DNA from: Sipunculus nudus | Taxonomy: Eukaryota; Annelida; Sipuncula; Golfingiida; Sipunculidae | Direction: 5' to 3' | DNA: 64,000 bases | Assembly: GCA_026874595.1 (NCBI GenBank) | Contig: CM049306.1 | Coordinates: 38,226,019-38,290,018 of the forward strand | Part shown: positions 26,700 to 38,219 of the stretch, piece after piece | Numbering within the stretch: position 1 is the stretch's first letter | Layout: each line of letters starts with the position of its first letter | Notes under the pieces: generated by a model | The model's database searches: none | Told to the model about the DNA's origin: nothing | What the model saw: only the letters and a program-made list of their open reading frames with translations | Position numbers and translations under genes: made by a program

Positions 26700-28280
26700 T
26701 GATGTATATTCGTATGATAGGATATACATCAAATCCATCTAGGCTGTCAATATTTCTTAAATAAACATATTTCAAAATTGGAAACTTAATTAATTTGGAT
26801 ATTCAACATATTTACCTTAAATTCAGCTTAAAAACTAAACGCTTCATGTCAATAAAACTTGTAACTTTTGGCTTTCTCTCGTCCTTTTGGAAAATGAATT
26901 AATTTTACCCATCTTCGATCAACCAGCAAAGGAATTTGTAATAATATCTCACATTTTTCAGGTGCGTGTAGCCTGTTTGAACCTTTTTCAACACATGTCA
27001 TATCCAAATATCTATACTTAAATAGAGTCATTCTTTGTTTTCTATATGTTAAACAGGAATCTACATTGTTTTATCAGTTTCGTTCACAGGTGAAATTATA
27101 CCTTATCCCTAATCACAAAAATAGGCCATAAATTCGATTATTTATGGATATTTTCACTCTTGCTAAATTAGAGATGTATTATCATATATATTACATGTAT
27201 ATATGGCAAACATTGCATTATTATATCCGACAAGTGATTTGTTTTTAATAATTGTGTCGTATAAAACTACAGTAAACTAATTTCAAATATATATCAATCA
27301 ATACCTTCGATACAGCCGACCATACAGATCCACTTATATAGATAATTTGCAAAGAAATCTGAAAGAAAATCGGTGTTCGGACTCAGTATAATGAAAATAC
27401 AATTAATTTTCCCACACATCCATGATATCTTTGGAAATATTTAAAATTTCCAATTTTTATCAGTATAAAAAGACATTGACACATATATGTTGCCCATGGG
27501 CCTTGATTGCTGTGAAATTGTGATGGGGACAAGCCGCAGGGGTACTGGCAGAAGACCCCCCAACCCTCCCACCCCCCGGCAGTAGCCCCCTCCAAGAATA
27601 TCAAAATCTTCTTCTCTCGCAGCTCATATTATGTAATACATGTATACATTTTTTTTAATTGCGGAAGCTATTTTTGCTCGGTTTTTAACATTATTTGTAA
27701 TCATAAAGAACTTTTGATCTGAGCATTTAAGACTATTCTATAAAGTCTAGTTTATTTGACGAAAATTAATGCCATTCAAGCAAGCCATTTCCTGAATTCT
27801 CATATTTTTTAAACATTTTCATATTATATTTAAACATTTTTAAAAATTTAAATAAATTGAAGGTAGGCTATATTAAACCCTCAGTAACAGTAAGACACTT
27901 ACGTGGACTTTCATTAATCTACATGGCATTATCTGAAACCTCTTTTTTGTTTTTCATCCACTGCTTTTCATTCTTGTTGAAAAATGAAATTCTGGAATTT
28001 TTGTAGACCCAATTTAAAATTTCAGTTTTAAGGTAATTAGAAGCATTATAGAAGAAATACAAATATAGGTTAGTAGATCTTGTCATGTATAATTTCACTC
28101 AAAAGTGGCTTACTTTTACTGAATTCATAAAATATTATCATTCATCATTTTTCAAATTTTAAAATATCATATAAAAATAAATTAAAATTTGAGAATATAA
28201 GTATACAATCAGGAAGACCACTGTTTACCATTAGGTGCAAAATAATCTATCGTTAATTATGGATTGATTTTAGATAAAAG
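26700..28280. other. AT-rich intergenic sequence, no gene seen
   Basis: A short C-rich stretch lies near 27557-27592. Otherwise this is low-GC sequence with no open frame of note. Confidence 0.6.
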
Positions 28281-29430
28281 GGATCTGCAAATTGTGCTTC
28301 GCGGTTTATCATGAAGCCATAATGAGGGAGGGATGGAGACAAATCCGCAGGGACAAATTATCCCGATCCGGATCTGGATTATGGATCATTACTGCAATTT
28401 AATGAGTCCTTCCAGTCACTAGGAACAATTACCCAATTAAGATTCCTTAGAAATCGTCGATAATATTATGAGTACCTTAAATTTCTTAGGAAAATACAAA
28501 CTTTTCTTCTGTTGAAGACACAACCTCCTTCTTTTGTTGAAACAAAACTGAACAAAAATCCAACGAGCTCAAAAATAATAAAAAACACATGCGGTTGTTA
28601 TAACATTATAAATTTCTCTACGAAGGCAGCAATAAGCACAAGAAAAGATTTAAGTATCACCCAGGACAGCTAATTTGTTTTCCATCAACTCGGGAAGAAA
28701 TGTGTCAGTTGGATGTTTAGTTTCGCATCTCATAAAAACATGCAAATATTACATGTTGATTGAGCTGTTGTAAAACACTGTTACTGACACAGTAAACGGT
28801 GATCGGACAGTAGTTATTATGTGTCCTAATAGCGGAAGGAATACCGGCGTTTGTTGTTTAGTTGCGCATCCCATATTAAACGCCTTACTTCCCCTGGAAT
28901 GTTAAAAGAAGAACAAGCGATGTGGCGTATAATTACCCGGCTGCCACGACCAGCGCTGGTGGGTGAAGAGCTATTGTCGCCCTAACACGCCAAGTTGCCA
29001 TTAACCCGACGTTGACTCGAGGGAAACTCGGCTAAATAACCATAAATTAATCGTGGACAGTCTCCCGGGTCCAACCAATGCTTTCTTGTTTTTAACCAAT
29101 TAAGATCGTACTACAGTCTGTATTCTTAACCAAAACACATTCTGCTACCAGTAAATAGTTTAATGGAAAATTGAGCACCCGACACTGTGTGCGTTTCTGC
29201 TTGACTCATCTGTAATGAGGAGGCGGAAATCAGCCCCCAAATCCAATCGGTCAGAACCGGAGATGCATAAAATATAGCACCCGCTAATCTCCTATCCGGA
29301 GACCCACTTTTAATACTGCAGCTGAGCTATCCATTTTTAAACTTTTTTAAATTAGTGTGCGTTTTTTTCCTCCACTGCGGTTTTGTGTGTAATAGACCGG
29401 GGCCGGACCTTCCGATCACGTGACGCATTC
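28280..29430. promoter_or_regulatory. Balanced intergenic island, candidate conserved non-coding region
   Basis: The sequence is complex and balanced, with homeodomain-type words (CAATTTAATGAG, CAATTACCCAATTAAG, CTGTAATGAGG) and no microsatellites. It is flanked by AT-rich DNA on both sides. No coding potential seen. Regulatory role is inference. Confidence 0.3.
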
Positions 29431-32400
29431 TCTGACCAATGAATTACCGATATCAGCATTTCTCGTGTCCTGACATTTTTCTGGATTATGATATGGAGTA
29501 TATAAACCAAAATAAGGATGCCAATTTAATTTCTCGGAAATCATGGCTAAATTTAATACTGGCCTACACGTTCTCCGCTATCATCTAGATAACCAGGAGT
29601 ATGAACTTACCGAATAACTTATATAGTACTTAATTTCATGGCATCTTATTAAACAAAAATAGCGCATGTAGGGGCCGGATGTTGAAACTATTGAAAGTCT
29701 GAATAAGTTTTAATGAGAATTCGGTAATATTACACATGTATAAAGAAGCCCTTTTCTGGCATACCGATCGGTATCCTCGATCTATTTACGGTGAAAATAG
29801 TACTTAATGCGATCCCTGATAGTAAAGAAATATTTACCTTTTTATGATTTCTTGTATTATACATTGTTATCTGATAAATTCACAGACCTGTAAGAATGTG
29901 ACATTCACTCGTTAGTAACTTGTTAGAGTCTTTTCTTTACTAACGAGGATATGATATGTGGAGCAGGGTCTATTTACAGTCTTAACGCCCTTGTTTTTAT
30001 TGTTTTTGCTGTGGCATATGATGATGTGCTGTTCCGCTCATGCAGTATATTTTTGCCCTTTGTTCGTATTATCGGAAATGTTAGCAGCACATGAATTCAG
30101 TAAGAAAAAAAAAGAAAAAAAAAATGCAGATAGAAAGAAAAAGATGGGAGGTATAATCACATAATGGAACTGAATCACATAATATCACATGCACATACAC
30201 ACAGATATGAGTATATACTCTCACACACATATTTATATATATAATCAATGTAATATATAAAGAAGTTCAATATACATCACAGTGAAAGTCTCTTATTTGC
30301 AGGGGAGCATTAATAATGCACCATTATACAGTTAGTTTTACTTCATGATATTGTACAACAAAACTGTTTCGAGCATGAGCACTATCCATAGCTATGCTCA
30401 CTCCTCAGATACACAGTGAAGTATGCTCATATCAAGTACATGAAAAACTCAGCTTAGTAGGTCATTGTGTTCTACGTAATATAATATACTCTATAGAATA
30501 TTTAAAGATAATTGTCTAAAAATTGTTTATTTTCCAAGTGTATGTTTACTCTTTTATTTGCATATGTTGTTCCTGCTTTTGGATTTTAATATAAATTAGT
30601 ATTCTTGCAAGTTTGAAATCCTCACTGTATATCCGGACGTGAACAGCGTATCCTTAATCGTTTCTGATAACTGTGTATGGCTTATTGTGAAACCCTTCGA
30701 TTTTCACGCTGGCAAGATATTATATATTAGCAAGCGGGATTACAAAGATTTGTTAAGACATGTTTCTTAAACTTCAATACATGAGGCTCGAGTCACAGAT
30801 TTTGAATCAGGAACAATCGTGCCAAATGTTGGAAAAAACTGGTGCTTCAAACTGTATCCAGTGAAACAGGCGTTCGACCATTTAAAGGAGCCTTATCACC
30901 TATAAAACATGATTGATTGCACGAATAATGGCTTCTTCCCTTTGAAATAAATTGGTACATGCCAAAATATTGCCCTGAAACAGTTGGCTTATACTCCTGT
31001 ATACAAGTGTTAAAACAAGTGGACCGGGCGCGTTCACAGGCTTTAACATAAACACCACGCGGACCACAACACCTGACAATCAAGAGATACCCTGACAGAC
31101 TTGGCCCCAAAAAAGTGTAATACATTTTCCCGCTGGCTGAAACATCGCGTCTTGCAGTTCACACTGTAGGCTACCATTTTGGGATCTGCTGCGGATGAGC
31201 AAAATCGGACCTCCGGTCACGCGGCCTTGTATGGTAAACAGACACACGTGAACTGTGTTAACTAACAGGCACAGGAAAAACAGGGTGTTAAACAGCCCTA
31301 TGCGAGGTATACTGACACTGTGTACTGGGATGGTTTTGCTAGAAAACTTCTTGTATGAAGCTAACTGATCTGAAAGTGTAAAAGAATAGGTATAATATTG
31401 CTCCTAATTATATCCCTTTAAAACATGTTGCAAATCATGTTCATGGTTCAAACGTTTTTCACTTTCGTGTGTTTTAGACAATTTTCAGTTTGAAATATAT
31501 AATCAGAAGGATATTTAGTCTACATGTTTAGAAACGTGTTAAAGTCATCGTATTGAAACATGTTTCAGACTCCAACATATACCATTTCAAATTGAAATGT
31601 TAAGTGTAAATATGAAACATGTTTTGTTATGCCAAGTGTACATATTATGTGTGCCAACAGTTCGGATGGAATGCCGTGCTCATTTGAGCACCAATCATGT
31701 TTTCACTTTCTTGAGTATGCATTTCCTAAAAATGAATTCTCTTTTTTCATAGTAATGTTGATTTCTGCAGCAAAATGTCATTCATTGTTCAATGATCTCT
31801 GGTAAAAGTTCTTAGGCCACACGCAACAAAAATATTGTTCTAGCGACAAATCATATGGCGAGAGGGGGCGCTTTTTAGATGTGTTTTACCTGTCGAAACG
31901 CAGCTTGCCGGCATGCATACAAAATACACAATGTGCTTCAGTTTTTAAATTGGATGTAGGTGCTATAAACACCGAATTTTATTCTATTTTCCGACAATTT
32001 AAGAATTCCTTTAGGGAATGTATGCCATGGGCTCAAATTAGCAACATTACCAAATATCTGTTCTTAATTTGCCAAAACTTGGTCTTCATTTGCATGAAAA
32101 AAAATTGATCCACGAAAAATGGGACTTTGTAGGACAGTTATATTTTTTGTTGTTGAATCTCTTCCGGTATACTTTCAGCACTATCTCTGCAGGCATGTCT
32201 GCGCTGCATCTGTTAATATATATGACGACAAACAAATTCTCTATATAGTTTTGTAGCGTCCATTAAAAATTAATGACATTGGTGCCATTGTTTAATTGGA
32301 TATTCTCTTTCAGTTGTACGGGTTTTCCATGATCACTTATTTGGACTATCGAAATATGATCAATATATGTAATTTTCTCAACAGCTATGTTTTATGCCAT
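29430..32400. other. Intergenic sequence, no gene recognised
   Basis: A-rich tract near 30104-30140. A CTCF-like AGGGGGCGCT core lies at 31863-31872 within GGCGAGAGGGGGCGCTTTTT. No convincing gene. Confidence 0.5.
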
Positions 32401-32769
32401 TAGCATGTAAAAGTTCCAGCGCATGCGCCGCGAACTGAAAGGTGTACGTACCGTTGGGTGATTGGTCAAACAGTTGCTACGTGTCATACATTGCGGGGTA
32501 ACTGATAAGAAAACAAGAACTGCAGGCATGAATTCATTTTGAATACACAATTTATTCTTATTTCATGCAATGCTGGCGCGGGTCCAGCTTCAGAACCAAT
32601 GTGTCGGTCTATATAGGAATTATCGGTTTGAATGATTTTAAAACAAACTTACTATACCAGCCAGGATATGGTAGTAAAAAAACATGTACAATGTACAAGG
32701 CAATTTTATCAATTAAATGACTTCCTTATGCATTTGCTTAATGTGGCTCCCGAAGCATATCTGTTGCTA

Positions 32770-33045
32770 ATTTCAAATCAAACGTCAAACCGTGAGTCTG
32801 ACCAATCAAACAAAGAGTTGTATGCCCATTCCGTTTCTAGTGCATATATATATTCTTGTGCAGACGGCGTGTGGACAGAGTCTTGTTTACATCTGGTCGT
32901 TTGAATTTTATTTGCAGAAGCGATTTCGGCCTGAACGCGTGCAGGCTTGTTCATCATTCATGAAAAGGACACTAGAGCGGCTCGCTGAGGTACGGTATCT
33001 TGGTGGCGTATAACGGCCACATCCTTTGCTGGGAGAAAGATGCAT
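32770..33045. repeat. Dispersed repeat, copy 2
   Basis: Partner of the 24170-24535 copy in the same orientation. Divergence by eye is roughly 20-25 percent with small gaps, so this is an old pair rather than a recent duplication. Open frames at 32632-32904 and 32792-33013 fall on it and look non-coding. Confidence 0.7.
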
Positions 33046-33264
33046 CTTTCAGTATATCCACCATGCACCGCGGATACTGTATATATAGGTGCTGACTTGG
33101 GCCATGAGGCTTTTCGGGAAACTCTTTTTTAAACCCCAGGAACAGTTCTTGAAAGCTCGGCTAACTCATGTAAACGCTTTTTAACTCGTATTTTAAACAT
33201 GTTTTTCTACATTCCATGTCAAAGCAAATTCGAAAATAATTTCGCAAGTATTTTTTTATTTTTA

Positions 33265-33406
33265 GCCCTTAAACCATGCTTAACTCATACTAGTTCGTAA
33301 TAAACTCGTACAAACTCGTACTATAGGCTCATACATCTCGTACTCAACTCGGTATAAAATACGTCATGCTCGGCTAACCTCGTTCATGCCTTGGCGTAAA
33401 AACTAT
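33265..33406 (+). repeat. 142-bp direct repeat, copy 1
   Basis: Identical over 142 bases to 33632-33773, 367 bases away. It runs from GCCCTTAAACCATGC to GGCGTAAAAACTAT and is rich in the word CTCGTA. TTTTTTTATTTTTA flanks copy 1 on both sides but not copy 2. Confidence 0.95.
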
Positions 33407-33631
33407 TTTTTTATTTTTACGAAAGCTCAGACAACTCGTAATAAACGAGTTTTGCCGAGGTCTTGAACAAAATGGCGCTGTTGTATATTCCGCTTTTTAA
33501 TCGCTTTACATCCTGACAACAGGACTTCCTCTAAGATTACAAGAAGTGATCCCTGGTCAGAACCTTGAGAAAAATAGCATGTCAAACCTGCCAACCAGGA
33601 TGCCAGGAATTCCCGTCCTCTACAATTATCC

Positions 33632-33773
33632 GCCCTTAAACCATGCTTAACTCATACTAGTTCGTAATAAACTCGTACAAACTCGTACTATAGGCTCATA
33701 CATCTCGTACTCAACTCGGTATAAAATACGTCATGCTCGGCTAACCTCGTTCATGCCTTGGCGTAAAAACTAT
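33632..33773 (+). repeat. 142-bp direct repeat, copy 2
   Basis: Exact copy of 33265-33406. Absence of any difference implies a recent duplication, gene conversion, or an assembly duplicate. The 225-base spacer has no similarity to known element cores and contains AACTCGTAATAAACGAG. Confidence 0.95.
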
Positions 33774-36120
33774 ACGAAACAGGCCACTCGTACATGGTCG
33801 GACTTAATTTTTAGACATCTTTCTAAATTTCTTGCCGAGATTCCTAAAATCAGAAACGTGGATATGATCGGCATGATCTGATTATTTATTGTATCCCCAG
33901 ACTGGAAGTCGGGGATGTTGTGGTTTCCGCAGGTATATGATCGAACGATCATGGATCTCTTTTAAATTGTAAACGCGCTTATTTATACATGTGCATCCAT
34001 AAGTTAGAAGACGAAGTATATTTATAATGTTTATGACCTTCATTGGAGAGTGAGCTTGATCTTGAGTGGAAAATACACAAAACATTAGATATGTCAAGAC
34101 AGGCTGGGTGGACTGGTAAGAAAATCAGGTTGGCGGGAGTACATGGACAGCTTTGTCTTGTAGGGCAGGTTTGCGCTTCCTTCTACAATTCATTTTGTGT
34201 TTAATGGCCCCATCACTGATAAATGTGTGAGCGATATAATTAAAAGTATTATATTCAGATTTCTTTCATATCGTGTACATACATAAATATGGATCACAGG
34301 AAGAAGCAGTTTGACATTTAGGTCTTGATTTTCACTATCAGAGTGGCATTGATCTTAAATAATTCTGTATTTGGTGAAAATCACAAAAAAAACATATTTT
34401 TCAAGAACAGTTAAATCTTCGAGGTCAAATCTGCGGAGATAATAGATTTTTTGTGAAACCCTTGGCTTTCGAAGTCCACATTTTTTTTAAATTTATATAG
34501 ACGTTGTTTCAAATATATGCGTGAATATAGGATTTGTATTAACACCATGATTTTCAAAGTAATGCATGCTTATTTTCCCCTCAACTTTGATACACAAACT
34601 GTTCAACTGCGTTTTTGGAGTAGTTCAAAACTGGTGAGTGTGACCTTACACATTGTAAATATATGAAGGGAATTATATTACACCTATTTCAAACGGGTAT
34701 ACACAATGTCTAAAATCCTGCATGCGGCATCTCCGATATCATAACCCATGCATTGTAACATAGCAGATGCATGCCTATACCCGATGTAGAGTGCCATGCA
34801 TGGTCTACAGTTTCCTATATAGATACTCAAATGTATATACAGCAATCCCTTGAACAGTTTTATTAGGGCCGAACCGTTCGCGGGGCGCGTTTCCATATAC
34901 AGTCGAACCTGTCTAATGCGACCACCCAAGGGACTGGGCACAAGTGGTCGTAATAGACAGGTGGTCGTTTCAGACAGGTTCTGAACATTTAGGAACTGCA
35001 CAAATTTAGATGACATGTATGACGGAAGTAAGCATATTAGTAGGCCTGCTACGTTTACACGTTTAAACGACTCCGTTTAGATTAATTTCTGTCAACGTTT
35101 ACTGAACGACAGACCGTTAACACGAAAGGCAATGATACACTCTGTCAGTCCGCTTTACATCGTCGGTAAATCTGTAATGCCGATATATCAGAAAATATTA
35201 TTTGAAGACACGGAAACCAATCGCGTGTTCAGGTGGACTATTATTAACAAGAATCTCAGCCTTTGGTTTTTAATTATACAAGGTTTCTTTTACATAAGAT
35301 GTACACCGGCGTGCCGCGGTATTGAATTTGACATCGCCTTTGTGAATATGCTCTCATTTTTTACCGCCGTTGTAACCACCGAAAATGAATGATCGCCATT
35401 TGTTGCCGCCAAATTTGCATTTAACATTTAGTAAATTGACCATCAAATGTTGATTTTATCGTCGCTTTTACTCCTACGAGCACACGAGCGCTGGTTTAGG
35501 TAACAGAAGATAGGAGTACACTAGACCCAAATTGGTAAATACAGTTACAGTGACAACACGTCATGTCATTGGTTCTTTTCAACTCATTTGCATAGCACTA
35601 AACGGCAGTTCTTCCGAATATTGCCGACTGGCTACCGTGAAAACAAGCGGGCCATTAATTAGGTCTTGCGGAAAATGCAAACTTTCAGGTCGTAGGGCAA
35701 TTTTGAACGATCTCAAATCAGTTCTTAGAACGGTTATGGCTGTCAGAAATATGCGGCGGAGGCCACGTTCACAGCCTGGCAGCAGCTACTTATTTCTCTA
35801 GTGGAACATGTTTAATAACTTTGCGCTTTCTATAAACCCCGCGTTATAAAAAAATAGGTTGTCAGCTACAACCCCCACTTGAACGACTCAAAATTTTGCT
35901 GACATCACTAGTTACTAACATCACTTGCTTCATATAGGAACATCATAGATTTTCCACTATTTATATTAAAGCCTTCCATGACACACTGAATAGATAAAAG
36001 ACAAACCACGGGGGCACTGGTCAAGGATTATCTTCGGGGGACCTCTGTTTATGTGTGGTCGTGTGAGACATTCACGTGGCCTAGCCGGGGCTCCGGGCCG
36101 GCCAAGGGTCCTCTCAAACG
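33774..36120. other. Intergenic sequence with a short MITE
   Basis: Apart from the 34900-34984 MITE I see no gene or named element. 35400-35770 is moderately balanced. Open frames are short and unremarkable. Confidence 0.5.
34900..34984. mobile_element. Short MITE with GAACCTGTCT / AGACAGGTTC ends
   Basis: CAGTCGAACCTGTCTA at the left is complementary to AGACAGGTTCTG at the right, with GCGACCACC and GTGGTCGTAATAGACAGGTG inside. I recognise this end sequence and the GGTCGTAATAGACAGGT interior as a common non-autonomous DNA element of aquatic animals; superfamily not determined. Confidence 0.7.
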
Positions 36121-36686
36121 ACCACCAGTAAAAAAAAAAAAAAAAAAGAGGCCCATGGGCCATGACGCTCCGCTAATTTTGACTGGGTGCTCATTTTTTA
36201 TTAATATTATATATTGTCTGTGAGAATAACCTATGGCTAAGTTACTGAGTTGAAAAATTGGACAAAAAATAAAAATTTCAGCATTCATAGGAGACCTGCC
36301 CAGGACCCCCCTGGATTTCACAATAGAGGGTTCCAAGGTCAAATGGATACAACTTGTACGCTGTCTGTCTAGGTGCTAAAATTCATGTATCTGGTCCATA
36401 GCTAGCAGAATATACGTCACCATGATCCAATTTCAGGTTTCCAAGGAGAATTGCCAAGGATTTAGAAGAGTCTAGGGCTAATGGATACAATTTGTGCCTT
36501 GTCTGTCTGGGTGTTCAAAACCATTTTTCAGCCCATAGGTCATACAATATAAGTCACTATGACCTAATTTTAGGTTTCCAAGGACACTTGACTCGGACTA
36601 TCCCGAATTTTATGTTAAAAAATTCTAGGCCTAATGGATACAATTTGTGCCCTGTCTAACATCTTTTATGATAGGTAGCAAAATAT

Positions 36687-36701
36687 AGGTCATGGTGACC
36701 T
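36687..36701. promoter_or_regulatory. Perfect ERE-type palindrome 1
   Basis: AGGTCA TGG TGACCT, the full consensus inverted repeat with 3-base spacer bound by estrogen-receptor-class nuclear receptors. In vivo use is unknown. Confidence 0.5.
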
Positions 36702-37057
36702 AATTTCAGTTTTCCGAGGACATTGACCAAGGACGTCTCAGAATGTTACATTAGAAGATTCTAGGCCTAACAGATACAATGTGTGCCCTGACTGCTTGAC
36801 TGGGTGCTTATATGACTTCTTTTCCTCAAGGGCGCAAAATATAGGTCATGGTTACCTATATTGTGTGACCTATGGGCTTAAAAAGGGTTTTGAGGACAGA
36901 CAGACAAGGCACAAATTGTATCCATTAGTCAGATTCATTATCCATTTTCCCCAGATATTTGATCCTCAGAGGATCCTAGGCCTTATCGATACAATTTGTG
37001 CCTTGTCTGACTGTGTGGATGCTCAAAATCATGTTAGGCCCATAGGTCATAAGATAT

Positions 37058-37072
37058 AGGTCACCATGACCT
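37058..37072. promoter_or_regulatory. Perfect ERE-type palindrome 2
   Basis: AGGTCA CCA TGACCT, same unit of the 150-bp-period repeat as the others. Confidence 0.5.
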
Positions 37073-37213
37073 AATTTCAGGATTCCAAGGAGATTTGCCT
37101 ACAAACTCCAAGTACATTGGGTTAGAAGATCCTAGGCCTCACAAATACGATTTGTCCCCATCTGACATTCAGGGTGCTCAAATGACATCTTTTCCTTATA
37201 GGTCGCAGAATAT

Positions 37214-37228
37214 AGGTCACAGTGACCT
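37214..37228. promoter_or_regulatory. Perfect ERE-type palindrome 3
   Basis: AGGTCA CAG TGACCT. Confidence 0.5.
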
Positions 37229-37504
37229 AGTGTCAGGTTTCCAAGGACATTTGCGTAGGATCTCCCAAAATGTCATTTTAGAGGATTCTAGGCTGTATCA
37301 ATACAATTTGTGACTGTCTGGATGCCCAAAATCATGTTTTCAGCCCATAGGTCATAAAATATATGTCACCATGACCTTATTTCAGGTTTCCAGAGAGATT
37401 TGCCTAGAAACTACCAGGACACTGTGTTAGAAGATTCTATGCCTTACAAATACGATTTGTCCCCATCTGACATTCAGGGTGCTCATATGACATCTTTTCC
37501 CTAT

Positions 37505-37519
37505 AGGTCACAGTGACCT
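37505..37519. promoter_or_regulatory. Perfect ERE-type palindrome 4
   Basis: AGGTCA CAG TGACCT. Confidence 0.5.
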
Positions 37520-37662
37520 AGTTTCAGGTTTCCAGGGACATTTGCCTGGGATCTCCTAAAATTTCAGGTAAGAGGCTTCTAGGCCTAATGGATACAATTT
37601 GTGCCCCGTCTGACCGTCTGAGTGCTCAAAATTATGTTGTAAGCCCGTAGGTCATAAAATAT

Positions 37663-37677
37663 AGGTCACCATGACCT
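37663..37677. promoter_or_regulatory. Perfect ERE-type palindrome 5
   Basis: AGGTCA CCA TGACCT. One-mismatch versions also occur at 36843-36857 and 37363-37377. Confidence 0.5.
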
Positions 37678-37969
37678 AATTTAAGGTTTCCAAGGAGATT
37701 TGCCCAGGATCTCCATGGATGTACAGTTAAAAGTTTCTAGGATTAACAGTTACGATATGTGCCCTGTTAACGCACGGACGGCCGGACGGACAACGCGGAC
37801 AAAGGGTGATCGCTATGGCTCAGATGACTTACAGTCAGCTGAGCTAAAAAAAAACAGCGGGGCATGTGACCCCAACTTCACGCATGGTCAATCAACCGAA
37901 AGGTCATCACTGGTAAGTGAGTAGCTCAATGCGTTCCCGCATAATCAGGTCAATATATTACTTTGGTCT

Positions 37970-38116
37970 GGAAAAACTGCCCGTAATAGCCAGGTGGTCG
38001 TATTTCACGGGTTTTATCTAAAGATAATATAACGGAAGTTCGAAAAGGACTGATATCCAGTGGTCGTAATAGCCAGTTCCCGCATTTCACAGGTGGTCGT
38101 TCAGACAGGTTCGATT
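37970..38116. mobile_element. Right-hand part of a second GGTCGTAATAG(C/A)CAGG MITE
   Basis: Repeats GGTCGTAATAGCCAG and CAGGTGGTCGT and ends CAGACAGGTTCGA, as in the 34900 element. The matching left end is not adjacent. CAAACGACCACCAGT at about 36115-36129 may be its other half, split by the 36.1-37.85 kb element. Confidence 0.5.
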
Positions 38117-38120
38117 ATAT

Positions 38121-38217
<97 letters not shown>
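38115..38217. repeat. (TA)n microsatellite, about 100 bp
   Basis: Alternating TA with a single AAA interruption near 38133. It abuts the end of the MITE at 38116. Confidence 0.97.

Positions 38218-38219
<2 letters not shown>

Larger units (their letters stand above)
36140..37850 (+). mobile_element. Composite repeat with degenerate tandem units of about 150 bp
   Basis: GATACAATTTGTG-type words recur at about 36345, 36482, 36643, 36772, 36990, 37143, 37298, 37446, 37589 and 37748, with one inverted copy near 36908. Each unit carries AGGTTTCCAAGGA, ATAGGTCA..TGACCTA and ATTCTAGGCCT. The left end has GAGGCCCATGGGCC and the right end a GGACGGCCGGACGGAC stretch then CAGTCAGCTGAGCTAAAA, a form I know from abundant marine-invertebrate repeats. 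No protein-coding capacity is visible. Confidence 0.7.

Noticed and set aside
33265-33773. LTR retrotransposon
   Set aside because: The direct repeats lack TG...CA ends, primer-binding site and any gag-pol, and the interior is only 225 bp.
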